Source: Ruminococcaceae bacterium UBA6855 (GTDB lineage Bacteria > Bacillota > Clostridia > Oscillospirales > Acutalibacteraceae). Taken from it: DNA of 23,436 nt. Positions within the stretch are counted from its first letter, which is position 1, and each line of letters opens with the position of its first letter. The notes below the pieces were generated by a model. That model was not told the DNA's origin and did no database searches. It saw nothing but the letters and a program-made list of their open reading frames with translations. The translations under genes were made by a program, and so were the position numbers. Shown here piece by piece: positions 6,957 to 14,566 of the stretch. The DNA lies in NCBI GenBank assembly GCA_002451755.1, contig DKDF01000052.1, forward strand, positions 3,848 through 27,283, written 5' to 3'.

Positions 6957-7496
6957 ATGGCTAGATTAAAAGATTATTATAATAGCAGTGTAGCTCCTGC
7001 TATGATGAAGAAGTTCGGCTATAAAAGCGTTATGCAGATACCAAAGCTCGATAAGGTCGTTATCAATGTAGGTGCCGGTGAAGCAAGAGAAAACTCTAAA
7101 GTAATCGACGCTATCATGAATGACCTCGCTGCTATCACAGGTCAGAAGCCTATCGTCTGCAAGGCTAAAAAATCAATCGCTAACTTCAAGCTTCGTGAAG
7201 GTATGCCTATCGGCGTTAAAGTTACCCTCAGAAGCGACAATATGTACGAATTCGTTGACAGACTCTTCAATGTCGCTTTCCCTCGTGTTCGTGACTTCAG
7301 AGGCATCAACGGAAATTCATTCGACGGCAGAGGAAATTATTCAACCGGTATCAAGGAACAGCTCATTTTCCCTGAAATCGAATACGATAAAATCGATAAG
7401 GTAAGAGGTATGGATATCAACTTCATTACTACTGCCAAGACTGATGAAGAAGCAAAAGAACTGCTGACTCTGCTCGGCGCTCCTTTTGCAAAGTAA
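6957..7496 (+). CDS. rplE: 50S ribosomal protein L5
   Basis: 179 residues, the normal length. L5 binds 5S rRNA and the P-site tRNA and forms bridge B1b with S13. The signature LREGMPIGVKVTLR (about residues 80-93) and the stretch FPRVRDFRGINGNSFDGRGNY are diagnostic. CAGGAGG at 6942-6948 fixes the ATG; upstream in-frame codons lie inside rplX and are rejected. rpsN follows after 23 nt. Confidence 0.97.
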   Translation: MARLKDYYNSSVAPAMMKKFGYKSVMQIPKLDKVVINVGAGEARENSKVIDAIMNDLAAITGQKPIVCKAKKSIANFKLREGMPIGVKVTLRSDNMYEFVDRLFNVAFPRVRDFRGINGNSFDGRGNYSTGIKEQLIFPEIEYDKIDKVRGMDINFITTAKTDEEAKELLTLLGAPFAK

Positions 7497-7519
7497 TAAA
7501 AGGGAGGAATATATAAACA

Positions 7520-7705
7520 ATGGCTAAAAAGGCAATGGTTTTAAAACAGCAGAAAACTCCCAAATATTCCACTCGTGCATACAACAGATGCAAAATTTGT
7601 GGAAGACCGCATGCTTATCTCAGAAAATTCGGTGTATGCCGTATCTGTTTCAGAGAACTGGCTCAGGACGGTCAGATTCCGGGTGTTAAGAAAGCAAGCT
7701 GGTAA
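7520..7705 (+). CDS. rpsZ: 30S ribosomal protein S14, zinc-binding type Z
   Basis: 61 residues, the short zinc form. C24/C27 (CKICG) and C40/C43 (CRICF) are the four zinc ligands, and the C terminus GQIPGVKKASW is the conserved S14 ending. S14 helps assemble the 30S head. In Firmicutes the zinc-free paralogue, when present, is induced by zinc shortage from another locus; it is not in this window. The gene is often also called rpsN. GGGAGG precedes the ATG. Confidence 0.96.
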   Translation: MAKKAMVLKQQKTPKYSTRAYNRCKICGRPHAYLRKFGVCRICFRELAQDGQIPGVKKASW

Positions 7706-7729
7706 AAGTACAAAAGGAGGTCATTCGGC

Positions 7730-8128
7730 ATGCAAATTACTGATACAATAGCAGATATTCTGACAAGAATTCGTAATGCGAATTCTGCTAAGCACGCTAC
7801 GGTTGACGTTCCCGCTTCCAATGTAAAGAAAGCTATTACTCAGATTCTCGTTGATGAGGGCTATGTAAAAAGCTATCAGGTCATTGAAGACGGCAAACAG
7901 GGTATCATCAGAATTACTCTCAAATACGGTGAAAACAAAACTCCTGTTATTACCGGTCTCAGAAGAGTGTCAAAACCGGGCTTGCGTATATATTCAAGCT
8001 GCGAGGATATGCCAAAGGTTAGAAAAGGTCTTGGTATCGCTGTAGTTTCTACTTCAAAGGGAATTATGACTGATAAAAAGGCTCGTGAACTTAATGTAGG
8101 CGGCGAAATCCTTGCATTCGTATGGTAA
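7730..8128 (+). CDS. rpsH: 30S ribosomal protein S8
   Basis: 132 residues, typical. S8 is a primary binder of 16S rRNA helix 21 and in Escherichia coli also represses the spc operon. ITDTIADILTRIRNA at the N terminus and the C-terminal signature STSKGIMTDKKARELNVGGE are clear. AAAGGAGGTC before the ATG is a near-perfect match to the 16S 3' end. rplF follows after 16 nt. Confidence 0.97.
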   Translation: MQITDTIADILTRIRNANSAKHATVDVPASNVKKAITQILVDEGYVKSYQVIEDGKQGIIRITLKYGENKTPVITGLRRVSKPGLRIYSSCEDMPKVRKGLGIAVVSTSKGIMTDKKARELNVGGEILAFVW

Positions 8129-8144
8129 GAAGGAGGAACATTAA

Positions 8145-8690
8145 ATGTCAAGAATAGGCAGAATGCCAATCAGTGTTCCGGCAGGTGTTGAAGTTAAAAA
8201 CGTAAACAATCTTCTTACTGTCAAGGGAACAAAGGGCGAAATTACAAAACAGTTCTCTCATGAACTCACTATAGATGTTGCTGACGGCGTAATCACTGTT
8301 ACACGTCCTTCAGACGACAAAATGCATAAATCTCTGCATGGTCTTACAAGAACACTTATTCACAACATGGTTGTAGGCGTAACAGAAGGTTACTCCAAAA
8401 CCCTCGAAATCGAAGGTGTCGGCTACCGTGCTGCAAAACAGGGCAAGAACCTCGTTATGAACCTCGGTTATTCACATCAGGTTATAATGGAGGAAAAAGA
8501 CGGCATTACTATTGATGTTCCGCAGCCAAACAAAATCGTTATCAACGGTATCGACAAACAGGCTGTAGGTCAGTTCGCTGCCGAAGTTCGTGAAAAACGT
8601 CTTCCGGAACCTTACAAGGGCAAGGGCATCAGATACGCTGGTGAACATATCGTCCGTAAGGAAGGTAAAGCCGGTAAGGGTAAAAAATAA
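8145..8690 (+). CDS. rplF: 50S ribosomal protein L6
   Basis: 181 residues. L6 lies near the sarcin-ricin loop and elongation factor site. MSRIGRMPISVPAGVEV opens the protein; the C-terminal signature LPEPYKGKGIRYAGEHIVRKEGK (about residues 151-173) is the standard L6 bacterial motif. Two tandem repeats of the L6 fold fit the length. AAGGAGG precedes the ATG. rplR is 18 nt downstream. Confidence 0.97.
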   Translation: MSRIGRMPISVPAGVEVKNVNNLLTVKGTKGEITKQFSHELTIDVADGVITVTRPSDDKMHKSLHGLTRTLIHNMVVGVTEGYSKTLEIEGVGYRAAKQGKNLVMNLGYSHQVIMEEKDGITIDVPQPNKIVINGIDKQAVGQFAAEVREKRLPEPYKGKGIRYAGEHIVRKEGKAGKGKK

Positions 8691-8708
8691 TAAAAGGAGT
8701 GTATTGCA

Positions 8709-9068
8709 ATGGTTAAAAAGCCAGACAGTAATAAAGCCAGAGAAGCCAGACATCGCAGAGTTCGTGCTAAGATTTCCGGCACTCCGGAATGCCCACGCCT
8801 TAATGTTTTCCGTTCATCAAAACATATCTATGCTCAGATTATTGACGATGTAAACGGTGTTACTCTTGCTTCTGCTTCAAGTCTTTCAAAGGATTTCGAT
8901 GCAAACGGCGGTAACAAGGAAGGCGCTCGCAAAGTCGGTGAGATGATTGCCAAGGCAGCTCAGGATAAGGGTATTTCTGAAGTTGTTTTCGACAGAGGCG
9001 GTTATCTTTATCATGGCCGTGTGAAAGAGCTTGCAGAAGGTGCTCGTGAAAACGGTCTCAAGTTCTAA
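8709..9068 (+). CDS. rplR: 50S ribosomal protein L18
   Basis: 119 residues, the usual length. L18 binds 5S rRNA together with L5. Diagnostic parts are RHRRVRAKISGTPECPRLNV and FRSSKHIYAQIIDD near the N terminus and VFDRGGYLYHGRVKELAEGARE at the C terminus. AAAGGAG precedes the ATG. This is the last complete gene with the AT-leaning codon style before the shift inside rpsE. Confidence 0.97.
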   Translation: MVKKPDSNKAREARHRRVRAKISGTPECPRLNVFRSSKHIYAQIIDDVNGVTLASASSLSKDFDANGGNKEGARKVGEMIAKAAQDKGISEVVFDRGGYLYHGRVKELAEGARENGLKF

Positions 9069-9085
9069 AAAGGGAGGTAAATGCT

Positions 9086-9586
9086 TTGTCTATTATAGAT
9101 GCTTCAACTCTGGAACTTTCAGAAAAGGTTGTTTCAATTAACAGAGTTTCAAAAACTGTTAAGGGCGGCCGTATAATGAAATTCTCCGCTCTCGTTGTTG
9201 TCGGCGACGGCAACGGCATTGTAGGCTTCGGTATCGGTAAATCAGGTGAAGTTCCTGACGCTATCCGCAAGGGTATCGAAGATGCGAAGAAGAACCTGAT
9301 GAAGGTTTCACTTAAGGGAACAACCATTCCCCACGAGGTTATAGGTAAGTTCGGCGCAGGCGTCGTCCTGCTCAAGCCCGCAGCACCCGGTACCGGCGTT
9401 ATCGCCGGCGGTCCTGTCCGTGCAGTCGTTGAGACTGTCGGCATCAAGGACATCCGTGCTAAGGCTCTCAGATCCAACAACCCCTGTAACGTCGTCAGAG
9501 CAACACTTGACGGTCTTGCACAGCTTCGCAACGTCGATGAAGTTGCGGCTATAAGAGGCAAGTCGGAAAAAGAAATTTTAGGTTAA
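9086..9586 (+). CDS. rpsE: 30S ribosomal protein S5; codon style switches within the gene
   Basis: 166 residues with a TTG start preceded by GGGAGG. S5 is part of the decoding-fidelity centre and mRNA helicase. The double-stranded RNA-binding-like domain has VVVGDGNGIVGFGIGKSGEV (about 37-56) and AIRKGIEDAKKNL (59-71); the C domain has IKDIRAKALRSNN. Odd feature: up to about codon 60 the gene uses CCT, AAA, GTT and TCA like the genes before it; from about codon 67-82 on it uses CCC, AAG, GAG and GTC like the genes after it. The protein itself is intact and normal. An ATG at 9081 is in another frame and soon stopped. Confidence 0.96.
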   Translation: MSIIDASTLELSEKVVSINRVSKTVKGGRIMKFSALVVVGDGNGIVGFGIGKSGEVPDAIRKGIEDAKKNLMKVSLKGTTIPHEVIGKFGAGVVLLKPAAPGTGVIAGGPVRAVVETVGIKDIRAKALRSNNPCNVVRATLDGLAQLRNVDEVAAIRGKSEKEILG

Positions 9587-9601
9587 GGAGGGTGGACAAC
9601 A

Positions 9602-9799
9602 ATGGCAGATATTAACGTAAAGCTCGTCAAGAGCCTTATCGGAAGTACTAAACCTCAGATTGCCACCGCCTATGCACTCGGTCTCCACAAGATCGGCGAC
9701 GAGTCAGTTCAGCCTGACAACGCTGCCACCCGCGGCAAGATCAGAAAGCTTGCCCACCTTGTCGAGACAAGTGAAGTCGAGCAAGGAGGTGCTGAATGA
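9602..9799 (+). CDS. rpmD: 50S ribosomal protein L30
   Basis: 65 residues, a few more than the usual ~60 because of a short acidic C-terminal tail. L30 is a small accessory large-subunit protein. VKLVKSLIGSTKPQIATAYA and GLHKIGDE are recognisable L30 motifs. GGAGGG precedes the ATG. The stop codon overlaps the next start (ATGATG at 9796-9801), so rplO is translationally coupled. Confidence 0.94.
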   Translation: MADINVKLVKSLIGSTKPQIATAYALGLHKIGDESVQPDNAATRGKIRKLAHLVETSEVEQGGAE

Positions 9800-10242
9800 T
9801 GAAATTGCATGAGCTTTCACCTGCACCCGGTTCTGTCAAAGAGCGTAAGCGTATAGGCAGAGGCGCTGCTTCAGGTCAGGGTAAGACCGCCGGTAAGGGC
9901 CACAAGGGCCAGAAGGCAAGAAGCGGAAGCAACGCGCACATCGGTTTCGAAGGCGGTCAGATGCCCCTTCAGAGAAGAATCCCCAAAAGAGGTTTTGTCA
10001 ACATTTTTGCGAAAGAGATCGCAACTGTTAACGTAGCAGCCATCAACGACAAGTTCGAGGACGGTGCTACCGTAACTATAGAAGCCCTCGTCGAGTCCGG
10101 TCTTGTCAAGAAGACCCTCGACGGCGTCAAAGTCTTAGGACAGGGCGAACTTACGAAGAAGCTAACAGTTCAGGCTAATGCTTTTTCTGCTTCCGCCAAG
10201 GCTAAGATTGAGGCTGCGGGCGGAAAGGCAGAGGTAATCTGA
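9796..10242 (+). CDS. rplO: 50S ribosomal protein L15
   Basis: 148 residues. L15 binds 23S rRNA late in assembly. MKLHELSPAPGS, KRIGRGAASGQGKTAGKGHKG and the glycine-rich GFEGGQMPLQRRIPKRGF region are characteristic. Two adjacent ATGs (9796, 9799) both follow AAGGAGG at 9783-9789; the first overlaps the rpmD stop by 4 nt, the second by 1 nt, and the choice changes the protein by one residue only. secY starts 2 nt after the stop. Confidence 0.95.
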   Translation: MMKLHELSPAPGSVKERKRIGRGAASGQGKTAGKGHKGQKARSGSNAHIGFEGGQMPLQRRIPKRGFVNIFAKEIATVNVAAINDKFEDGATVTIEALVESGLVKKTLDGVKVLGQGELTKKLTVQANAFSASAKAKIEAAGGKAEVI

Positions 10243-10244
10243 AA

Positions 10245-11609
10245 ATGTTCAAGACTTTTGCCAACGCATGGAAGATCCCGGAGCTCAGAAAGAAGATCCT
10301 CTTCACCGCTCTGATAGTTCTTATCTTCAGAGTCGGCTCCGCTATTCCGGTTCCGTTCACAAACATCCTTATTGAGGGCGGCAATCTTGTTCAGGACGGC
10401 AGCACCTTCCTGAACTACCTGATAATGATGACCGGTGACGCGTTCAACTACGGTACTCTGTTCGCTCTGTCGATCACCCCGTACATCAACTCGTCGATCA
10501 TCATGCAGCTCCTCTGCGTCGCTATTCCTCCTCTGGAGAGACTGGCAAAGGAAGAGGACGGGCAGAAGAAGATCGCTTCCATCACAAGATATGTTACTGT
10601 CGTTCTCGGTATCATCCGGAGCGTAGCATATTACTTCTATATCAGAAGCGCCGGTTACCTTTCAACGGCTGCTGACGGCAGCGCCTACACAGGCTTTGCA
10701 ATGGTCTTCCAGGCCATCGTCATCATCCTTTGCTTCACGGCAGGTACCGCGCTTATCATGTGGCTCGGTGAGCAGATCAACGACAAGGGCATCGGCAACG
10801 GTATCTCGATAATCCTTTTTGCAGGTATCGTTTCGAGAATCCCTGCTCTGATCACCCAGCTCTTCGGCGGCTCGGGCACCGGCAGCTACTGGTCAAGAGG
10901 CGGCGTCTACTACTTCCTTTCACCCTTTGTCTGCGTCATCCTTATTCTGATGGTCGCATTCATCGTGTGGATGGACAACGCAGAGAGACGCATTCCCGTC
11001 CAGTACGCCAAGCGCGTCGTCGGCCGCAAGATGTACGGCGGACAGAACACCCATATTCCGATAAAGGTCAATATGTCCGGTGTTATGCCCATCATTTTCG
11101 CGGGCTCCATTCTTTCCATCCCGCCCACCATCCAGATGTTCATTCCGTCTGCAAAGCTTGCAGACAGCAAGTTCTGGACCGGTTTCTTCAAGGTGTTCAC
11201 CTCGACTCACTGGGCTTACGGCCTTATCTACTTCATACTGATAATCGCTTTCGCCTATTTCTATTCGAGCATCCAGTACAATCCTATTGAGATGTCCCAG
11301 AACATCGCCAAGAACGGCGGTATGATCCCCGGTATTCGTACCGGCAGACCCACATCGGACTACATTGCAAGGATCATCTCGAGAATCACACTTCTCGGAG
11401 CTCTCCTTCTGAGTGTCGTCGCTATCTTCCCGATCCTGTTCTCGCAGCTTACAACGCTGATCCTTACAAAGACAACTGTGTATGCTGACGGCATGAACGT
11501 TTCGCTCGGCGGTACGTCGATAATAATCCTTGTCGGTGTTGCTCTTGAAACTGTCAAGCAGCTCGAGAGCCAGATGATGATGCGTCACTACAAGGGCTTC
11601 CTTGATTAA
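10245..11609 (+). CDS. secY: Protein translocase channel subunit SecY
   Basis: 454 residues, the normal range. SecY forms the membrane channel for Sec-dependent secretion and membrane insertion with SecE and SecG. The sequence has about ten hydrophobic segments; the first begins near residue 17. SecY signature 1 is ITPYINSSIIMQLL (77-90), the plug/second-helix area. The cytoplasmic loop ERRIPVQYAKR (near 247-257) is where SecA and the ribosome bind. Its ribosome-binding site lies in the last codons of rplO, implying coupling. A 37-nt gap leads directly to map; adk, usually present here, is missing. Confidence 0.97.
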   Translation: MFKTFANAWKIPELRKKILFTALIVLIFRVGSAIPVPFTNILIEGGNLVQDGSTFLNYLIMMTGDAFNYGTLFALSITPYINSSIIMQLLCVAIPPLERLAKEEDGQKKIASITRYVTVVLGIIRSVAYYFYIRSAGYLSTAADGSAYTGFAMVFQAIVIILCFTAGTALIMWLGEQINDKGIGNGISIILFAGIVSRIPALITQLFGGSGTGSYWSRGGVYYFLSPFVCVILILMVAFIVWMDNAERRIPVQYAKRVVGRKMYGGQNTHIPIKVNMSGVMPIIFAGSILSIPPTIQMFIPSAKLADSKFWTGFFKVFTSTHWAYGLIYFILIIAFAYFYSSIQYNPIEMSQNIAKNGGMIPGIRTGRPTSDYIARIISRITLLGALLLSVVAIFPILFSQLTTLILTKTTVYADGMNVSLGGTSIIILVGVALETVKQLESQMMMRHYKGFLD

Positions 11610-11646
11610 GCCCTGCCGCAACTAACGGCAAAAACGGAGGATAAGC

Positions 11647-12396
11647 ATGATAGTGCTCAAAACAAGTCACGAGCTCTCGCTGATGAGAGAGGCTTGCAGA
11701 ATATCTGCAGGAGCATTAAAAGTGGCGGGCGAGGCTGTCGAGCCGGGCGTTACTACCGCTCAGATCGATAAGATCGCACACGAATATATTCTAAAAGCAG
11801 GGGCCACGCCTACGTTCCTTAACTACAACGGGTTCCCCGCTACGGCATGCATTTCCATAAACGATGAGATCATTCACGGAATACCCAGCCACAGACGTGT
11901 TATCAAAAGCGGCGATATAGTCAGCATTGACCTCGGCGCTTCGATAAACGGCTATACCGGCGACAACGCTGCCACTTTCGCCTGCGGGGATATTTCCCCC
12001 GAGGCGAAGCGGCTGTGCGACGTGACCAGAGAGAGCCTCTATGAAGGCATCAAAAAGGCCGTCGCAGGCGGCAGACTCGGCGATATAGGCTTCGCTATTG
12101 CGAGCTACTGCGAGGAGCGCGGCTTCTCCGTCGTTCGCGAATATACGGGGCACGGCGTGGGTGCAAATCTCCATGAGGATCCCAGCGTACCGAATTTCGG
12201 CACGCCAGGAAGAGGCGTTCGCCTGCTGCCCGGCATGACTATTGCCATCGAACCGATGATAAATCAGGGCTCTGCGGCTATCCGTACTCAACCCGACGGA
12301 TGGACTGTCAGAACCAAAGACGGCAAACTCTCAGCTCATTTCGAACACACCGTCGCCATCACGGCTGACGGGCCGAAGATAATGACTCAGCTTTAA
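11647..12396 (+). CDS. map: Methionine aminopeptidase, type I
   Basis: 249 residues, the size of a type Ia enzyme without an N-terminal extension. It removes the initiator methionine from nascent proteins in the cytoplasm. All five metal ligands of the pita-bread fold are present: D95 (SIDLG), D106 (TGDNA), H169 (TGHGV), E202 (IEPM) and E233 (FEHT); H77 (HGIP) and H176 (NLHED) are the conserved substrate-site histidines. GGAGG precedes the ATG. Location after secY and before infA is standard for Firmicutes. Confidence 0.97.
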   Translation: MIVLKTSHELSLMREACRISAGALKVAGEAVEPGVTTAQIDKIAHEYILKAGATPTFLNYNGFPATACISINDEIIHGIPSHRRVIKSGDIVSIDLGASINGYTGDNAATFACGDISPEAKRLCDVTRESLYEGIKKAVAGGRLGDIGFAIASYCEERGFSVVREYTGHGVGANLHEDPSVPNFGTPGRGVRLLPGMTIAIEPMINQGSAAIRTQPDGWTVRTKDGKLSAHFEHTVAITADGPKIMTQL

Positions 12397-12410
12397 GCGG
12401 AGGATTGATG

Positions 12411-12665
12411 ATGAGCTTTCAACGAGGCTGCGTCGTAAGATCCACGGCCGGACGCGACAAGGGCAGGCTGCTTGCAGTCACCGCTGTCACGCAGCGCGGC
12501 GTCGAGGTCTGCGACGGTAAGGAGCGCAAGCTCCTCAGACCCAAAATCAAGAATCCTAAGCACGTCGAGCCGACGCCGATGCGTCTGACGCAGGAGGATA
12601 TGGCGTTTGACAGCCGCCTGCGCCGCGCGCTCAGAAGGCTTGAGGATGAGACTGCATCATTGTAG
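12411..12665 (+). CDS. KOW-domain RNA-binding protein
   Basis: 84 residues from the ATG at 12411; alternative in-frame starts at 12405 (TTG) and 12408 (ATG) are closer to CGGAGG (12398-12403). The N-terminal half carries a KOW motif (RGCVVRSTAGRDKGRLLAV, residues 4-22), as in L14e/L24-like proteins. The rest is basic then acidic with no catalytic motif. A gene of this kind between map and infA is common in Clostridia and is often annotated only as RNA-binding or L14e-like. A ribosome-associated role is inferred from fold and location. infA follows after 12 nt, with its ribosome-binding site touching this stop codon. Confidence 0.85.
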   Translation: MSFQRGCVVRSTAGRDKGRLLAVTAVTQRGVEVCDGKERKLLRPKIKNPKHVEPTPMRLTQEDMAFDSRLRRALRRLEDETASL

Positions 12666-12677
12666 GGAGGTCAGTAT

Positions 12678-12896
12678 ATGTCAAAGCAGGATATGATCGA
12701 GATTGAAGGTACGGTAGTAGAGGCCCTGCCCAACGCGACTTTCACAGTCGAGCTGGAAAACGGCCACCAGATATTGGCTCATATCTCCGGTAAGCTCAGG
12801 ATGAACTACATCCGCATTCTTCCGGGAGATAAGGTCACGGTCGAAATGTCGCCATACGACCTGACGAAGGGCCGCATAACATGGCGTTCCAAGTAA
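12678..12896 (+). CDS. infA: Translation initiation factor IF-1
   Basis: 72 residues, exactly the typical length, one S1/OB-fold domain. IF-1 blocks the A site during initiation. QDMIEIEGTVVEALPNATF, NGHQILAHISGKLRMNYIRI and PGDKVTVEMSPYDLTKGRI are highly conserved. GGGAGG at 12665-12670 precedes the ATG. rpmJ starts 15 nt after the stop. Confidence 0.97.
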   Translation: MSKQDMIEIEGTVVEALPNATFTVELENGHQILAHISGKLRMNYIRILPGDKVTVEMSPYDLTKGRITWRSK

Positions 12897-12911
12897 AAGG
12901 AGGGTATTCTA

Positions 12912-13025
12912 ATGAAAGTCAGACCTTCTGTCAAAAAAATGTGTGAAAAGTGTAAGATCATCAAGCGCAAGGGAAAAGTAATGGTCATCTGTGAAAATCC
13001 CAAGCACAAGCAGCGTCAGGGCTAA
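12912..13025 (+). CDS. rpmJ: 50S ribosomal protein L36, zinc-binding form
   Basis: A 37-residue gene starting MKVRPSVKKMCEKCKIIKRK and ending in NPKHKQRQG. C11, C14, C27 and H32 are the zinc ligands of the C+ form of L36, the smallest large-subunit protein. AAAGGAGGG precedes the ATG. Position between infA and rpsM is the standard one. Confidence 0.97.
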   Translation: MKVRPSVKKMCEKCKIIKRKGKVMVICENPKHKQRQG

Positions 13026-13060
13026 TGACGCAAACCATTCAATGGAGGTGCAACTGACAA

Positions 13061-13429
13061 ATGGCGCGTATTTCAGGTGTTGACCTGCCTAGAGAGAAAA
13101 GAGTCGAGATCGCTCTGACCTACATCTATGGTATCGGTCGCAAAACCGCAAGCGATATTATCGCCGCAACAGGAGTTAATCCCGATATAAGAGTCAAGGA
13201 CCTGTCCGAGGATGACGTCTCTAAGCTTCGTGAGTATATAGATCATCACTGCAAGGTCGAGGGTGACCTTCGCCGTGAGACCGCTTTCGATATCAAGAGA
13301 CTCGTCGAGATCGGCTGCTATCGCGGTGTCCGCCACCGCAAGGGTCTGCCGGTTAGAGGCCAGCGTTCCAAGACCAATGCCCGTACACGCAAGGGTCCGA
13401 AGAAGACCATTGCTAACAAGAAGAAGTAA
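13061..13429 (+). CDS. rpsM: 30S ribosomal protein S13
   Basis: 122 residues. S13 sits in the 30S head, contacts the P-site tRNA and forms the B1a/B1b bridges. ISGVDLPREKRVEIALTYIY at the N terminus contains the helix-two-turn-helix start; the signature GCYRGVRHRKGLPVRGQRSK (about 86-105) and basic tail RKGPKKTIANKKK are clear. GGAGGTG at 13044-13050 precedes the ATG. rpsK follows after 15 nt. Confidence 0.97.
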   Translation: MARISGVDLPREKRVEIALTYIYGIGRKTASDIIAATGVNPDIRVKDLSEDDVSKLREYIDHHCKVEGDLRRETAFDIKRLVEIGCYRGVRHRKGLPVRGQRSKTNARTRKGPKKTIANKKK

Positions 13430-13444
13430 TCAAGGAGGGATAAT

Positions 13445-13852
13445 ATGGCTACCAAAGTTTCCGGCAAAAAAGCAACAGGCACCCGTAAGCGCAAGGAGCG
13501 CAAGAATATTGAGCGCGGTGCAGTCCATATCCAATCCACCTTTAACAACACCATCGTCACTATAACCGACACTCAGGGTAACGCTGTTTCCTGGGCAAGT
13601 GCCGGCGAAATGGGCTTCAGAGGCTCAAGAAAATCTACTCCCTTTGCTGCTCAGACTGCTGCAGAGACAGCTGCCAAGGCTGCTATGGAGCACGGTATGA
13701 AGACGGTTGAGGTTTATGTTAAGGGCCCCGGAGCCGGCAGAGAAGCCGCTATAAGAGCGCTGCAGACGGCGGGTCTTGAAGTCACCCTGATAAAGGACAC
13801 GACTCCCATTCCCCACAACGGCTGCCGCCCGCCCAAGAGAAGGCGCGTGTAA
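13445..13852 (+). CDS. rpsK: 30S ribosomal protein S11
   Basis: 135 residues, slightly longer than many homologues because of a basic N-terminal tail (about 24 residues). S11 shapes the platform near the E site and Shine-Dalgarno helix. HIQSTFNNTIVTITD, GPGAGREAAIRALQ and the C terminus HNGCRPPKRRRV are diagnostic. AAGGAGG precedes the ATG. rpsD follows after 24 nt. Confidence 0.97.
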   Translation: MATKVSGKKATGTRKRKERKNIERGAVHIQSTFNNTIVTITDTQGNAVSWASAGEMGFRGSRKSTPFAAQTAAETAAKAAMEHGMKTVEVYVKGPGAGREAAIRALQTAGLEVTLIKDTTPIPHNGCRPPKRRRV

Positions 13853-13876
13853 CCAATATTTTAGGAGGTGTAACAC

Positions 13877-14503
13877 ATGGCAAGATATACAGGTGCGGTC
13901 TGCAAGATGTGCCGCCGCGAGGGCAAGAAGCTCTACCTCAAGGGTGAGCGCTGCTACAGCAACAAGTGCGCTTTTGAGCGCCGTTCGTATGCCCCCGGTC
14001 AGCATGGCCAGAGCCGCAAGAAGACCTCTGAATACGGTTTGCAGCTCAGAGCAAAGCAGCAGGCTAAGCGTTACTACGGTATTCAGGAAGGCCAGTTCCA
14101 CAAGTATTTCCTCATGGCTGAGCGCAAGAAGGGTGTCACCGGTGAAAACCTTCTTCGTATCTGCGAGAGCAGACTTGACAATGTAGTTTATCTTCTCGGC
14201 TGGGCTAACTCCAGAGCCGAAGCAAGACAGCTCGTTGTTCACGGCCATTATAAAGTAAACGGCAAGAAAGTTGACATCCCGTCATACCTTCTTAAGGCCG
14301 GCGATGTTGTTTCGATCAAGGAGAAGAGCAGAGAGAGCGACAAGATCAAGGCTGTTCTTGAGACCAATTCCGCTCGTCCCGTGCCCGCATGGCTCGAGGC
14401 TGACGCTGATAAGCTCACCGCTAAGGTCATCGCCCTTCCCGAGAGAGACCAGATCATGGTTCCCGTCGAAGAGCATCTTATCGTCGAGTTGTACTCGAAA
14501 TAA
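13877..14503 (+). CDS. rpsD: 30S ribosomal protein S4, zinc-binding form
   Basis: 208 residues. S4 is a primary assembly protein of the 30S body and in several bacteria represses its own mRNA. The N-terminal zinc site is C9/C12 and C26/C31. YAPGQHGQSRKKTSEYG is a conserved linker, and the S4 RNA-binding domain begins near residue 95 with ESRLDNVVYLLGWANSR. TTAGGAGG precedes the ATG. Its place inside the alpha operon is typical of Clostridia and unlike Bacillus subtilis, where rpsD is a separate unit. An 82-nt spacer with two hairpins follows. Confidence 0.97.
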   Translation: MARYTGAVCKMCRREGKKLYLKGERCYSNKCAFERRSYAPGQHGQSRKKTSEYGLQLRAKQQAKRYYGIQEGQFHKYFLMAERKKGVTGENLLRICESRLDNVVYLLGWANSRAEARQLVVHGHYKVNGKKVDIPSYLLKAGDVVSIKEKSRESDKIKAVLETNSARPVPAWLEADADKLTAKVIALPERDQIMVPVEEHLIVELYSK

Positions 14504-14504
14504 T

Positions 14505-14532
14505 GCCGCTTAAGCTTAAACGGCTTGTTTTT
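14505..14532 (+). promoter_or_regulatory. Terminator-like hairpin after rpsD
   Basis: GCCG (14505-14508) and CGGC (14521-14524) close a stem that continues with TTA/TAA after one C-A mismatch, with loop AGCT, followed by TTGTTTTT. It resembles a weak intrinsic terminator inside the alpha operon and may lower expression of rpoA relative to ribosomal proteins. Strength is uncertain. Confidence 0.4.
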
Positions 14533-14548
14533 GAGCAATACTCTTTCA

Positions 14549-14566
14549 GCGGCCTTGCCGCGTTTT
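14549..14566 (+). promoter_or_regulatory. Second hairpin before rpoA
   Basis: GCGGC (14549-14553), loop CTT, GCCGC (14557-14561) make a perfect 5-bp hairpin followed by GTTTT, 10 nt before the AAGGAGGG of rpoA. It may be an attenuator or an mRNA-stability or processing element. The role is inferred only from its place. Confidence 0.4.

Noticed and set aside
9086..9586. Possibility that rpsE is frameshifted or fused at the composition switch
   Set aside because: The S5 protein is continuous, of normal length and with all conserved blocks; only synonymous usage changes.
10920..11621. A 233-codon open frame on the minus strand opposite secY
   Set aside because: Antisense to secY, strongly charged low-complexity translation, no ribosome-binding site, no recognisable domain.
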